Below, piece after piece: positions 7,203 through 15,975 of a DNA stretch of 26,347 bases (position 1 is its first letter; every line of letters begins with the position of its first letter). Origin of the DNA: UBA4644 sp964541085 (GTDB lineage: Bacteria; Bacillota; Clostridia; Oscillospirales; Butyricicoccaceae); assembly GCA_964541085.1 (NCBI GenBank), contig CAZIPA010000028.1, positions 1-26,347 on the forward strand, written 5' to 3'. The notes beneath the pieces were generated by a model. It was given only the letters and a program-made list of their open reading frames with translations, made no database searches and had not been told where the DNA came from. Made by a program: the position numbers and the translations under genes.

Positions 7203-8078
7203 ATGGTGCGGGAAGTGCTGAAATGGTATGGCGCACTGGTGGAAAAGGCGCTGGCGCGGCTGCTGCCGGAGGAAGACTGTCCCCAGAGGACGCTGCTGGA
7301 AGCCTGCCGCTACAGTCTGCTGGCGGGCGGCAAGCGCATCCGGCCCTGTCTGCTGCTGGAGTTTTACCGGCTCTGCGGCGGCAACCCGCAAAAGGCGCTG
7401 CCCTTTGCCTGCGGTCTGGAGATGATCCACACCTATTCGCTGATTCACGACGATCTGCCCTGCATGGACAATGACGACTATCGCCGGGGCAGACTGTCCA
7501 ACCATAAGGTCTATGGAGAGGATATGGCCACGCTGGCCGGGGATGCCCTGCTGAACCGTGCCTTTGAGGTCATGCTTTCCCAGACGGACATTCCTGCGGA
7601 ACGGGCTATGGCGGGCGCTGCCTGCATCGCAAAAAACAGCGGCATTTACGGCATGATCGGCGGACAGGTGCAGGATCTTGCGCTGGAGGGAAAGCAGGCC
7701 ACCCGGGAACAGCTTACGGAAATGGTGGACGGCAAAACTGCGGCGCTGCTGCGGGCTGCCTGTGTGGGCGGCTGTCTGCTGGCCGGCGGAACAGAGGAGC
7801 AGTGCAAGGCTGCGGAAGCCTACGCCGGAGCCGTGGGTCTGGCCTTCCAGATTCGGGATGATGTGCTGGATGTCACCGGCGACAGTGCCCAGCTGGGCAA
7901 GCAGGTAGGCAGCGACCGGGCCAACGACAAGAGCACCTTTGTAACGCTGCTGGGACTGGAGGGCTGTCGGCAGGAGATCGACCGTCTGACGGAAACGGCG
8001 GTACAGGCGGCAAAAACCTTCCCGGACAGCCGGTTTCTGGAGGAGCTGGCACGGGAACTGGCCACGCGGAACCATTGA
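7203..8078 (+). CDS. ispA: Farnesyl/geranyl diphosphate synthase (short-chain polyprenyl synthase)
   Basis: It condenses dimethylallyl diphosphate with isopentenyl diphosphate, normally to farnesyl diphosphate (C15), for undecaprenyl-phosphate and quinones. The 291-residue length matches bacterial IspA. The first aspartate-rich motif is DDLPCMDNDD at residues 83-92 with the bacterial DDxxxxD spacing, followed by RRG. The second is FQIRDDVLD near 215-223. GGKRIRP at 42-48 binds the substrate diphosphate, and a QVQDL segment with a KTAALLRA helix follows. The ATG is four bases after the xseB stop. Its neighbour dxs makes the pathway's first intermediate, so this pair feeds isoprenoid lipid carriers. 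Product chain length is inferred from family. Confidence 0.93.
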   Translation: MVREVLKWYGALVEKALARLLPEEDCPQRTLLEACRYSLLAGGKRIRPCLLLEFYRLCGGNPQKALPFACGLEMIHTYSLIHDDLPCMDNDDYRRGRLSNHKVYGEDMATLAGDALLNRAFEVMLSQTDIPAERAMAGAACIAKNSGIYGMIGGQVQDLALEGKQATREQLTEMVDGKTAALLRAACVGGCLLAGGTEEQCKAAEAYAGAVGLAFQIRDDVLDVTGDSAQLGKQVGSDRANDKSTFVTLLGLEGCRQEIDRLTETAVQAAKTFPDSRFLEELARELATRNH

Positions 8079-8116
8079 GTCTGCCGCAGACAGAGAAAAG
8101 AAAGGCGGCGTAAGCC

Positions 8117-9976
8117 ATGGAGCAGTATTCTCTGCTGGATCAGATCGACACACCAGTACAGCTGAAACAGCTGCCGGAGGCACGGCTGCCGGAGCTCTGC
8201 GAGGAGCTTCGGACATTTCTGCTGAGAAATGTGTCCCGCACGGGAGGTCATCTGGCTTCCAATCTGGGCGCGGTGGAGCTGACCGTAGCCATCCACCGGG
8301 TCTTTTCCGCCCCGCAGGATGATATCCTGTTTGATGTGGGGCATCAATGCTATGTACATAAAATCCTCACCGGCCGCCGGGAGCGGTTTTCCACCCTGCG
8401 GCAGCTGGGAGGCATCAGCGGCTTTCTCCGTCCGGGAGAGAGCGAATATGACAGTGTGATCTCCGGTCATGCATCGGCCTCCGTATCCGCGGCGCTGGGC
8501 ATGGCGAGAGCCAAGCGGCTGCGGGGAGACACCTCTGCCACCGTGTGCGTCATCGGCGACGGTGCCCTTACCGGCGGAATGGCCTATGAAGCCATGAACG
8601 ATGCCGGCTCCTCCGGCCTGCCGTTGATCGTGGTATTCAACGACAATGATATGTCCATCGGACACAGCGTGGGAGCGCTGGCCAAGCGTCTTTCCGCCAT
8701 CCGCATCAAGCCCCGCTATTTCCGGATGAAGGAAGGCACCAAGCAGACCCTCAGCCGTCTCCCCGGCGGCGAGGATGTGATCCGGGGCATTTCCTATCTC
8801 AAGCACCGGCTGCGCACGGCGGTGCTGAAGGAAACGATTTTTGAACTGATGGGCTTTGAATATCTGGGCCCGGCAGACGGAAATGATGTGCTGGAGGCGT
8901 GTTCTCTGCTGGAGCAGGCCAAAAAGCTCAACCGCCCGGTGGTGGTGCATCTGAAAACCGTCAAGGGCAAGGGCTACCGTCCCTCCGAGCAGTCGCCGGA
9001 GGCCTATCACGGCGTGTCAGCCTTCCATCTGGATACGGGAAACCCGGTGAAAACCGGAGCCTCGGACTTCTCCGCCCATTTCGGCGAAAGCCTCTGCCGG
9101 ATGGCTCGGCAGGATCACCGGATCTGTGCCGTTACGGCGGCGATGGAGGCAGGCACGGGACTTTCCGCCTTTGCGGAGGCCTATCCGGGACGATTTTTTG
9201 ATGTAGGAATCGCAGAGGAACACGCCATCGGTATGGCAGCCGGACTGGCATCCCGGGGGATGCGGCCGGTGTGCGCCATTTATTCCACCTTCCTCCAGCG
9301 GGCTTATGACCAGCTGCTCCACGATGTGGCCATTGCCGGCCTGCCGGTGGTGCTGGCTGTGGACAGAGCCGGTCTGGTAGGGGCGGACGGCGAGACCCAT
9401 CAGGGCATTTTTGATGTACCCTATCTGCGCACCGTCCCCGGTCTGCGTCTGTACGCCCCCGCAAGCTATGCAGAGCAGGAGACCGCCCTTTCGCTGGCCC
9501 TGTCGCAAAGCAGCCCGGCGGCGCTGCGCTATCCCAGAGGGGGAGAGGGTGCCTTTTCTCAGGATACCATGGGGCAGCCGGAGGCGCTGCTGCGGGAGGG
9601 CACGGATGTGACCCTCTGCACCTATGGCATTCTCACAAATGCGGCCCTTCAGGCGGCAGAGCTGCTGAAGGAAAAGCAGCTTCACGCCGCTGTAGTCAAG
9701 CTGAACTGGCTCCACGGGCCGGATTATCCCCTGCTGCGGCAGCAGGTGGCAAAGACCGGCAGGCTGATTGTGCTGGAGGACTGTGTGGAGCAGGGCTGTA
9801 TGGGACAAAAACTGGCGGCCATGCTGGCCGAGGCGGGACAGCCGGTGCGGCTGCGTCTGCTGAATCTGAAGGAGCAGTTTATCCCCCAGGGCACGGTACA
9901 GCAGCTGTCTGCGCAATATCATCTGGATGCCGCGTCGGCGGCAGCTGCGGCGGAGGCGCTGATCCATGAGCAATGA
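8117..9976 (+). CDS. dxs: 1-deoxy-D-xylulose-5-phosphate synthase
   Basis: It joins pyruvate and glyceraldehyde-3-phosphate with thiamine diphosphate, the entry step of the MEP isoprenoid pathway. The 619 residues equal the normal length. The N-terminal part has SNLGAVELTVAIHRVF, the DVGHQCYVHKILTGR segment and the thiamine diphosphate motif GDGALTGGMAYEAMNDAG starting near residue 147. The central transketolase-like domain has DVGIAEEHAIGMAAGLA, with the catalytic glutamate near 367, and later DRAGLVGADGETHQG. The C-terminal transketolase domain follows. The ATG at 8117 is preceded by AAAGGCGG. A 38-base gap to ispA holds only a tiny GTCTGC/GCAGAC palindrome. Its end overlaps tlyA by 11 bases. 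Confidence 0.96.
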   Translation: MEQYSLLDQIDTPVQLKQLPEARLPELCEELRTFLLRNVSRTGGHLASNLGAVELTVAIHRVFSAPQDDILFDVGHQCYVHKILTGRRERFSTLRQLGGISGFLRPGESEYDSVISGHASASVSAALGMARAKRLRGDTSATVCVIGDGALTGGMAYEAMNDAGSSGLPLIVVFNDNDMSIGHSVGALAKRLSAIRIKPRYFRMKEGTKQTLSRLPGGEDVIRGISYLKHRLRTAVLKETIFELMGFEYLGPADGNDVLEACSLLEQAKKLNRPVVVHLKTVKGKGYRPSEQSPEAYHGVSAFHLDTGNPVKTGASDFSAHFGESLCRMARQDHRICAVTAAMEAGTGLSAFAEAYPGRFFDVGIAEEHAIGMAAGLASRGMRPVCAIYSTFLQRAYDQLLHDVAIAGLPVVLAVDRAGLVGADGETHQGIFDVPYLRTVPGLRLYAPASYAEQETALSLALSQSSPAALRYPRGGEGAFSQDTMGQPEALLREGTDVTLCTYGILTNAALQAAELLKEKQLHAAVVKLNWLHGPDYPLLRQQVAKTGRLIVLEDCVEQGCMGQKLAAMLAEAGQPVRLRLLNLKEQFIPQGTVQQLSAQYHLDAASAAAAAEALIHEQ

Positions 9977-10781
9977 AACACGGCTGGATGTGCTGCTGGT
10001 GGAGCGGGGACTGATCTCCGGCCGGGACAGGGCAAAGGAGCTCATCGCCCGGGGACTGGTGCTGGTCAACGGCGCTGTAGCCCAAAAGCCCTCGGAAAAA
10101 TATCCTGCGGACATCCCGCTGGAGGTCGCAGGAACGGAGGCCCATTATGTCAGCCGTGCGGCGGCAAAGCTTTCCGGCGCGCTGGACAGTTTTTCCCTTT
10201 CCGTGGAGGGAAAAACCGTGCTGGATGTGGGTGCGTCCACCGGCGGCTTTACCCAGTGCGCGCTGGAACGGGGTGCCGTCCGGGTCTATGCCGTGGATGT
10301 GGGCCGGGATCAGCTGGCGCCCGCTCTACGAAGAGACCCGAGAGTTACCGATTTTCAGCAGACAGACATCCGTCTGCTGCGGGAGGAACAGCTGCCGGTG
10401 CCGCCGGAGTTTGCGGTGTGCGATGTGTCCTTCATCTCCCTGCGGCTGGTGCTGCCCCATATCCGGAGACTGCTGACAGAGGACGGGCAGGCCGTGGTGC
10501 TGATCAAGCCCCAGTTTGAGGCGGGGCGGGCCGCCGTTGGCCGGGGCGGTCTGGTGAAGGATCCTGCCGTGCATCTTCGGGTGCTGGAGGAAATGCTGGA
10601 GCAATTTCGTCTGTGCCGGTTCCGGACGGCGGGACTGATGCCGTCACCCATTCGCGGCGGAGACGGAAATGTGGAATATCTTGCCTGGCTGCGGCAAACG
10701 GGAGAGGAAGGCAGCTTTGACCTTCCCGCAGTGGTGCGCAGCGCCTGGCAAAGCAATGGGAAAGAGGTGGTACGCCCATGA
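9966..10781 (+). CDS. tlyA: TlyA family rRNA (cytidine-2'-O)-methyltransferase
   Basis: TlyA enzymes 2'-O-methylate cytidines in 16S and/or 23S rRNA; loss gives capreomycin resistance in mycobacteria. The 271-residue product starts with an S4 RNA-binding domain (about 5-62: RLDVLLVERGLISGRDRAKELI). The linker YVSRAAAKLSGAL follows. A Rossmann methyltransferase domain has the S-adenosylmethionine loop DVGASTGGFT at 87-96, CDVSFISLRLVLP and LIKPQFEAG. Its start lies inside the end of dxs and its stop overlaps the nadK ATG, so translation is probably coupled. The position after dxs matches yqxC of Bacillus. Whether it methylates one or both subunits cannot be told; the older label hemolysin is historical. 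Confidence 0.92.
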   Translation: MSNETRLDVLLVERGLISGRDRAKELIARGLVLVNGAVAQKPSEKYPADIPLEVAGTEAHYVSRAAAKLSGALDSFSLSVEGKTVLDVGASTGGFTQCALERGAVRVYAVDVGRDQLAPALRRDPRVTDFQQTDIRLLREEQLPVPPEFAVCDVSFISLRLVLPHIRRLLTEDGQAVVLIKPQFEAGRAAVGRGGLVKDPAVHLRVLEEMLEQFRLCRFRTAGLMPSPIRGGDGNVEYLAWLRQTGEEGSFDLPAVVRSAWQSNGKEVVRP

Positions 10782-11659
10782 ATCGCATCATGGTACAGAC
10801 CAATATTCTCAAGGAAAAGGCTCGGGAGGTCAGCGTGCGTGTGATCCTGCTGCTGCTGGAAAGCGGTGCAGAGGTGCTCATCTCCCGGGAACAGCAGTGC
10901 ATGACAGAGCTCCTGCCCGAGTCTGCCAGAGACCGGGTGCGGCTTTTGCCGGAGGAGGAAATCTACACCGCCTGTGAAGCCATTGTGGTGGTGGGCGGCG
11001 ACGGAACCATTCTGCGGACGGCAGAACCGGCTTCCCGCTGCCGCAGACCGGTGCTGGGCGTCAACTGCGGCACCATCGGCTTTATGAGTGAGATTGAGCC
11101 CCATGAGCTGGAGCTGCTGCACCAGCTGCGTCAGGGTCGCTTTACGCTGGATAACCGGATCCTGCTGGATGTGGTGGTGCAGGACAAAACGGGCCGGGAG
11201 GTCTTTCGCCGGGCGGCGCTGAACGATGCGGTGGTCAGCCGTGGCTTTATCAACAAAGTGCTGCCCCTGACGGTGTGCGTAGACGGGCAGGAGGTCTTTT
11301 CCTTCGGCGGAGACGGCGTGATTATTGCCACACCCACCGGCTCCACCGCCTATTCTCTGGCGGCCGGCGGCCCGGTGCTGGCCCCCTCCAGCGACTGTTT
11401 TGTGGTCACGCCCATCTGTCCCCATTCTCTGTCGGTGAAATCCTTTGTAATCAACGCCGGCAGCGAGGTGGTCGTCATCCCGGACTGCCAATCCCGACAG
11501 GTGTTTCTGTCCCCCGATGGAGAGGACTATCAGCTGAAGGACGGCGACAGAGTGATTCTGAAAAAATCCCAACAGAGCTTTTCCCTGCTGCGCATCAAGG
11601 GACAGGGCTTTTATGAGATCATCCGTCAAAAATTAACGAATGCGAGGTCAGAACGATGA
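10778..11659 (+). CDS. nadK: NAD kinase
   Basis: It phosphorylates NAD to NADP, setting NADPH supply for biosynthesis, including the MEP pathway and proline enzymes encoded nearby. The 293-residue protein carries the signature GGDGT at 73-77, the CGTIGFM segment, NDAVVSR and the second conserved block TPTGSTAYSLAAGGP. These are all part of the ATP-NAD kinase fold. The ATG overlaps the tlyA stop as ATGA, and its own stop overlaps argR in the same way. The tlyA-nadK-argR order is common in Clostridia; Bacillus lacks nadK at this site. The N-terminus lacks a textbook phosphate loop but is otherwise normal. Confidence 0.94.
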   Translation: MNRIMVQTNILKEKAREVSVRVILLLLESGAEVLISREQQCMTELLPESARDRVRLLPEEEIYTACEAIVVVGGDGTILRTAEPASRCRRPVLGVNCGTIGFMSEIEPHELELLHQLRQGRFTLDNRILLDVVVQDKTGREVFRRAALNDAVVSRGFINKVLPLTVCVDGQEVFSFGGDGVIIATPTGSTAYSLAAGGPVLAPSSDCFVVTPICPHSLSVKSFVINAGSEVVVIPDCQSRQVFLSPDGEDYQLKDGDRVILKKSQQSFSLLRIKGQGFYEIIRQKLTNARSER

Positions 11660-12108
11660 AATTCAAGCGACAGGCAGCCATTCTGGAAATCATCAGCAAT
11701 CACGAGATCAAGACTCAGGAGGAGCTTTCCGACTATCTCCGCCAGCGGGGCTACAATACCACCCAGGCCACCATCTCCCGTGATATCAAGGAGCTGCGTC
11801 TGATTAAGGTGGCCTCTCATTCCGGCGGCTATCGCTATTCCACCCCGGATCAGAGCGGCTCTGTGACCCACATGACCCGCCTGAAAAATATCTTTCGGGA
11901 ATGTGTGGTCAAGGTGGATATGGCCCAGAATCTGGTGGTGCTCAAGACGCTGGTGGGCATGGCCAACGCCGCCGCTGCGGCCATTGATGCCATGAAGGTC
12001 AAGGACATCGTGGGCACGCTGGCCGGGGACGATAACATTCTGGTGATTCTCCGCACCACGGAAGAGGCCGAACGCTTCTGCGAGCTGGTGACGGAGATGC
12101 TGGCCTAA
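11656..12108 (+). CDS. argR: Arginine repressor ArgR/AhrC
   Basis: This is a hexameric arginine-sensing regulator that represses arginine synthesis and activates catabolism. The 150-residue protein has an N-terminal winged helix (about 1-70) with QEELSDYLRQRGYNTTQATI and the hallmark SRDIKEL at 41-47. The C-terminal oligomerisation and arginine-binding domain ends with GTLAGDDNILVILRTTEEAE, whose paired aspartates contact arginine. It overlaps nadK by four bases and precedes recN by 15. No convincing ARG box was found by eye near the proB promoter downstream, so control of the nearby proline genes is not supported. Confidence 0.95.
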   Translation: MKFKRQAAILEIISNHEIKTQEELSDYLRQRGYNTTQATISRDIKELRLIKVASHSGGYRYSTPDQSGSVTHMTRLKNIFRECVVKVDMAQNLVVLKTLVGMANAAAAAIDAMKVKDIVGTLAGDDNILVILRTTEEAERFCELVTEMLA

Positions 12109-12123
12109 GCCGGGGAAAGCATC

Positions 12124-13827
12124 ATGCTGCAAGAGCTTGTCATTGAAAATATTGCTGTGATCCAGCGGGCAGAGCTGCGCTTTCAGCGGGGCTTTTCCGT
12201 ACTGTCCGGCGAGACCGGCGCGGGAAAATCCATTATCATTGACGCGCTGAACGCCATTCTGGGCGGCAGAGTCAGCAGAGAACTGATCCGCACCGGTGAG
12301 AGCCGGGCCTGCGTGTCTGCCGTCTTTACGGATATCAGCCCGGAGACAGAGCAGCTTCTGCGGGAGCAGGGCCTGCCGGTGGAGGAAACACTGGTGCTGC
12401 GCCGGGAAATGGAGCAGGACGGCAGAAACAGCTGCCGGGTGAATGGCCGCCCGGTGAATCTTTCCCTGCTGAAGGCGCTGGGCACGGGACTGGTGAATAT
12501 TTACGGCCAGCATGACGGCCAGCATCTGCTGAACGAGCAGCTGCATCTGGGCTATCTGGATCGCTTCGGCGGGCTGGAAACGGCGCTGGAGGACTATCAC
12601 CGGCAATATGAGGCCCTGCTGCAGCTGAACCGCAGACTGCGGGCTCTTTCCATGAGCGCCGCAGAGCAGGAACGCCGCCGTCAGACCCTGCCGGAGGATA
12701 TCCGCCGCCTGGCGGAGGCCAATGTGCAGCCCGGGGAGCAGGACGAGCTGCTGGCCCGCAGGTTACAGCTGCAAAGCAGTGAAAAAATCACCGCCGGACT
12801 GGCGGAGACCGGTGTACTGCTGGACGGAGACGAACAGCAGGCCGGTGTGTGCGCTCTGCTGGAGCAGGCGAAAAAAGCCATGCGCCGCAGTGCGAAATAC
12901 AGCGCCGAGGCGGAAGGTCTGGAAAAGCGTCTGCTGGAGCTGTCTGTCCTGTCGGAGGAACTGTCCTCCGGACTGGCCGATGCCCTTTCCCGGCAGCAGT
13001 ATACCCCGGAAGCGCTGGAGGAAACGGAGCGCCGTCTGGAGCTGATCTCCCGTCTGTGCATCCGTTTTGGCGTGTCGGCAGATGAGCTTGCTGCCCATCA
13101 GGCCGCACTGGAGGAGGAGCTGGCTGCGCTGGAAAATCTGGAGGGCAGCATGGACGGTCTGAAGGAGGAATATGCCGCTGGCCGGGAAGCACTGTACCAA
13201 CAGGCGGGACAGCTGCATACCCTGCGCTGTCAGGCTGCCGAGGCGCTGTCCGCACAGGTGGAGGCCCAGCTGCGGGAGCTGGATCTGACCCATGCCCGCT
13301 TTCAGGTGGAGGTGGAGGATCTGCGCTCGGACACCCAGACCCGTTTTACCAAGCGGGGCACGGACAATGTACGCTTTTTGCTGTCCGCCAATGCCGGTGA
13401 GGATTTGAAGCCGCTGGCAAAGGTGGCCTCCGGCGGCGAGCTGTCCCGGATCATGCTGGCGCTGAAAACTGTGCTGTCTCAGGGAGAACAGCAGGTGACG
13501 GCGATTTTTGACGAGGTGGATGCCGGTGTGTCCGGCAGAGCCGCCAGCCGGGTGGGAGAAAAGCTTTACGCCATCGGACGGCAGCGGCAGGTGCTCTGCG
13601 TCACCCATCTTCCGCAGATTTCCTGTCTGGCAGACTGGCAGTATCATGTGAGCAAGCACAGCGAAAATGGCCGGACTTACACGGCGGTGCGTCTGCTGGA
13701 TGCGGACGGCAGGGCAGAGGAAATCGCCCGGATGAATGCCGGACTTCATGTGACACAGGCCACGCTGGAGGGCGCACGGGAGCTGCTGCGGCAGGCCGAG
13801 CACTACAAGCAGACCCTGTGCCGCTGA
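12124..13827 (+). CDS. recN: DNA repair protein RecN (SMC-like ATPase)
   Basis: RecN is an SMC-related ATPase that gathers and tethers double-strand break ends for RecA-dependent repair. The 567-residue product has Walker A GETGAGKS at 29-36 with LVIENIAVI at the start. A long helical and coiled-coil middle with a YGQHDGQHLL segment follows. The ABC signature SGGELSRIMLALK and Walker B TAIFDEVDAGVSGRAA come next, then a terminal VTHLPQI motif. GGGGAAAG precedes the ATG. It ends the nusB operon before a strong terminator. No LexA-like box stands directly upstream, so SOS control at this copy is not evident. RecN here sits about 8 kb from a second repair unit that does have LexA sites. Confidence 0.96.
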   Translation: MLQELVIENIAVIQRAELRFQRGFSVLSGETGAGKSIIIDALNAILGGRVSRELIRTGESRACVSAVFTDISPETEQLLREQGLPVEETLVLRREMEQDGRNSCRVNGRPVNLSLLKALGTGLVNIYGQHDGQHLLNEQLHLGYLDRFGGLETALEDYHRQYEALLQLNRRLRALSMSAAEQERRRQTLPEDIRRLAEANVQPGEQDELLARRLQLQSSEKITAGLAETGVLLDGDEQQAGVCALLEQAKKAMRRSAKYSAEAEGLEKRLLELSVLSEELSSGLADALSRQQYTPEALEETERRLELISRLCIRFGVSADELAAHQAALEEELAALENLEGSMDGLKEEYAAGREALYQQAGQLHTLRCQAAEALSAQVEAQLRELDLTHARFQVEVEDLRSDTQTRFTKRGTDNVRFLLSANAGEDLKPLAKVASGGELSRIMLALKTVLSQGEQQVTAIFDEVDAGVSGRAASRVGEKLYAIGRQRQVLCVTHLPQISCLADWQYHVSKHSENGRTYTAVRLLDADGRAEEIARMNAGLHVTQATLEGARELLRQAEHYKQTLCR

Positions 13828-13842
13828 TACAAGCCGTTAAAA

Positions 13843-13886
13843 AACTGCCGGACAGCTGGAAAATCCCTGTCCGGCAGTTGCTTTTT
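13843..13886 (+). terminator. Intrinsic terminator of the nusB-recN operon
   Basis: A 13-bp perfect stem, 13843-13855 (AACTGCCGGACAG) with 13867-13879, closes an 11-base loop. A T-run follows at 13882-13886. It starts 15 bases after the recN stop. The -35 of the proB promoter overlaps its 3' edge. Confidence 0.92.
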
Positions 13887-13905
13887 CGAAAAATACCGCT
13901 ATAAT
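13878..13905 (+). promoter_or_regulatory. Promoter of the proBAC operon
   Basis: TTGCTT at 13878-13883 and a perfect TATAAT at 13900-13905 are separated by 16 bases. Transcription would start near 13912, about 35 bases before the proB ATG. That leaves no room for a T-box or other riboswitch. The 18 bases ending in this -10 (13888-13905) match 17 of 18 bases at 22154-22171 in another promoter. Confidence 0.65.
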
Positions 13906-13947
13906 AATACAGTGATAATTTATCCGGAAAAAGCAGAGGAAAAGCAT

Positions 13948-14727
13948 ATGCGAATTGTAGTAAAAATCGGAACCTCCACGCTGACCCATGCCACCGGCCG
14001 TCTGAACATTCGCCGGGTGGAGCAGCTGTGCAAGGTGATCTCCGACCTGAAAAACGCGGGCCATCAGCTGGTGCTGGTGTCCTCGGGAGCCATCGGCATG
14101 GGCGTGGGCAAGCTGTCCCTGAAGGAGCGCCCCTGCGACATCCCCGGCAAACAGGCTGCCGCCGCCGTGGGACAGTGCGAGCTGATGTATGTTTATGACA
14201 AATTGTTTTCGGAATACAGCCATGTGGTAGCTCAGCTGCTCATCACCGGGGAGGATATCGAGAACCCCCGCCGGGCGGAAAACTTCCACAACACCCTCTT
14301 CCGCCTGCTGGAGCTGGGCACACTGCCCATCATCAATGAAAACGACACGATCGCCACGGATGAGATCGTCATCGGCGATAATGACACGCTGGGTGCCATT
14401 GTAGCAAAAACCATCGGTGCCGATCTGCTGGTGCTGCTGTCCGACATTGACGGCCTGTTTACCGCAAATCCCCAGCAGGATGCCCATGCCCGCCTGATCC
14501 CCACGGTGACGGAAATCACTCCGGAGCTGGAGGCCCTTGCCTGCGGCGCAGGCTCGGCGCTGGGCACGGGAGGAATGCAGACCAAGCTGGAGGCCGCGAA
14601 AATCGCCACGGCAGCCGGTGTGGAGATGGTCATTGCCAACGGCGCAAGACCGGAAAATCTTTATGAGATTGCGGCGGGCAAGCCCTGCGGTACACACTTT
14701 TTCGCAAAAGGAGGCAAAAAGGCATGA
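13948..14727 (+). CDS. proB: Glutamate 5-kinase
   Basis: It phosphorylates the gamma-carboxyl of glutamate, the first step of proline synthesis. The 259-residue product is a single amino-acid-kinase domain. VVKIGTSTL opens it, SSGAIGMG follows near residue 50, and NENDTIATDEIVIGDNDTLGA and the LSDIDGLF segment form the active site. It lacks the C-terminal PUA domain of the 367-residue E. coli enzyme; shorter forms like this are common in Firmicutes. I chose ATG 13948 because AGAGGA sits at 13935-13940 and family homology begins with RIVVKIGTS; the frame stays open 12 codons further upstream. It overlaps proA as ATGA, as expected for two enzymes that hand on an unstable acyl phosphate. Confidence 0.94.
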   Translation: MRIVVKIGTSTLTHATGRLNIRRVEQLCKVISDLKNAGHQLVLVSSGAIGMGVGKLSLKERPCDIPGKQAAAAVGQCELMYVYDKLFSEYSHVVAQLLITGEDIENPRRAENFHNTLFRLLELGTLPIINENDTIATDEIVIGDNDTLGAIVAKTIGADLLVLLSDIDGLFTANPQQDAHARLIPTVTEITPELEALACGAGSALGTGGMQTKLEAAKIATAAGVEMVIANGARPENLYEIAAGKPCGTHFFAKGGKKA

Positions 14728-15971
14728 CCACACAGAAGATTCTGGAACAGGCAAAACAGGCGGCGGCGCTGCCGCTGCTGGAAACAGAGGAAAAAAATCA
14801 GGCGCTGCGGCATATGGCGGCGGCGCTGGTGCGGAGCACAGAGGAAATCCTGGATGCCAACCGTGCCGATGTGGAACAGGCCCGGGGCAGCGTCACCAGT
14901 GTGATGCTGGATCGTCTCACACTGACGCCGGAGCGCATTGTCTCCATGGCAAAGGGCATCCGGGATGTGGCCACTCTGCCCGATCCGGTGGGAGAGGTGC
15001 TGTCCGAGCTGCGGCGGGAGGACGGTCTGTGGATCCGCAAGCTGGCCGTGCCCATGGGCGTGGTAGCCATTATTTATGAGAGCCGTCCCAATGTGACCTC
15101 TGATGCGGCGGCGCTGGCGCTGAAATCCGGCAACGCCTGTATTCTGCGCTGCGGAAAGGAGGCCATCCGTTCCTCCACCGCCATTGTCAAGGCCATGCAG
15201 ACGGGACTTTCGGAATGCGGACTGGACATCACCCGCATTCAGATCATCGAGGATACTTCCCGGCAAAGCGCGGTGCAGCTGATGCAGGCCGAGGGCTATG
15301 TGGACCTGCTGATTCCCCGGGGCGGCGCTGGCCTGATCCGCACCTGTATGCAGCAGGCAACCGTGCCCTGCATCCAGACCGGCACCGGCATCTGCCATAT
15401 TTTCGTGGACGAAAGTGCCGACCCGGAAATGGCCCTGAACATCATTGAAAACGCCAAAACCAGCCGTCCCTCCGTGTGCAATGCGGCAGAGGTGCTGCTG
15501 GTGCATCGGGCCATTGCGGAGACCTTTTTGCCCCGGCTGGCCCAGCGGCTGTGCGCACCCGGTGCTGTCCATCCGGTATCCCTGCGCTGCGATTCCCGGG
15601 CGGCAGCGGTGCTGAAGCTGCCGGAGGCCGGGCCGGATGCCTTTGATACGGAGTTTCTGGACTATATTCTGGCGGTGGCCGTGGTGGACGATCTGGAGGG
15701 GGCGCTGGCGCACATTGCTGCCCATTCCACTCACCACAGTGAAGCCATCATCACCCAGTCGGAGGAGAACGCCCTGCGCTTTACCCGCAGCGTGGATAGC
15801 GCCGCCGTCTATGTCAACGCCTCCACCCGCTTTACCGACGGAGGGGAGTTCGGCCTTGGCTGTGAAATGGGCATTTCCACACAAAAACTCCACGCCCGTG
15901 GCCCCATGGGTCTGCGGGAGCTGACCACCTGTAAATATGTAATTCTGGGAAACGGACAGATCAGGAGGTAA
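14724..15971 (+). CDS. proA: Gamma-glutamyl phosphate reductase
   Basis: It reduces glutamyl-5-phosphate with NADPH to glutamate-5-semialdehyde, which cyclises to pyrroline-5-carboxylate. The 415-residue length is normal. Visible hallmarks are IYESRPNVTSDAAALALKSG, LRCGKEA, the catalytic cysteine in SRPSVCNAAEVLL, DLLIPRGGAGLI, and the C-terminal run GGEFGLGCEMGISTQKLHARGP. Its ATG overlaps the proB stop. Its last codons (AGG AGG TAA) double as the Shine-Dalgarno of proC four bases further on, so proB, proA and proC are translated as a chain. Confidence 0.96.
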   Translation: MTTQKILEQAKQAAALPLLETEEKNQALRHMAAALVRSTEEILDANRADVEQARGSVTSVMLDRLTLTPERIVSMAKGIRDVATLPDPVGEVLSELRREDGLWIRKLAVPMGVVAIIYESRPNVTSDAAALALKSGNACILRCGKEAIRSSTAIVKAMQTGLSECGLDITRIQIIEDTSRQSAVQLMQAEGYVDLLIPRGGAGLIRTCMQQATVPCIQTGTGICHIFVDESADPEMALNIIENAKTSRPSVCNAAEVLLVHRAIAETFLPRLAQRLCAPGAVHPVSLRCDSRAAAVLKLPEAGPDAFDTEFLDYILAVAVVDDLEGALAHIAAHSTHHSEAIITQSEENALRFTRSVDSAAVYVNASTRFTDGGEFGLGCEMGISTQKLHARGPMGLRELTTCKYVILGNGQIRR

Positions 15972-15975
15972 ATTT

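Noticed and set aside
8079..8116. GTCTGC/GCAGAC palindrome between ispA and dxs as a terminator
   Set aside because: The arms nearly touch, leaving no loop. There is no T-run, and the operon continues directly into dxs.
12109..12123. SOS promoter directly upstream of recN
   Set aside because: The gap from argR is 15 bases and contains no CGAAC or GTTCG core. recN appears to be transcribed from the nusB promoter.
13828..13947. T-box or riboswitch upstream of proB
   Set aside because: The predicted transcript leader is only about 35 bases and carries no specifier or antiterminator structure. The hairpin there is the recN terminator.
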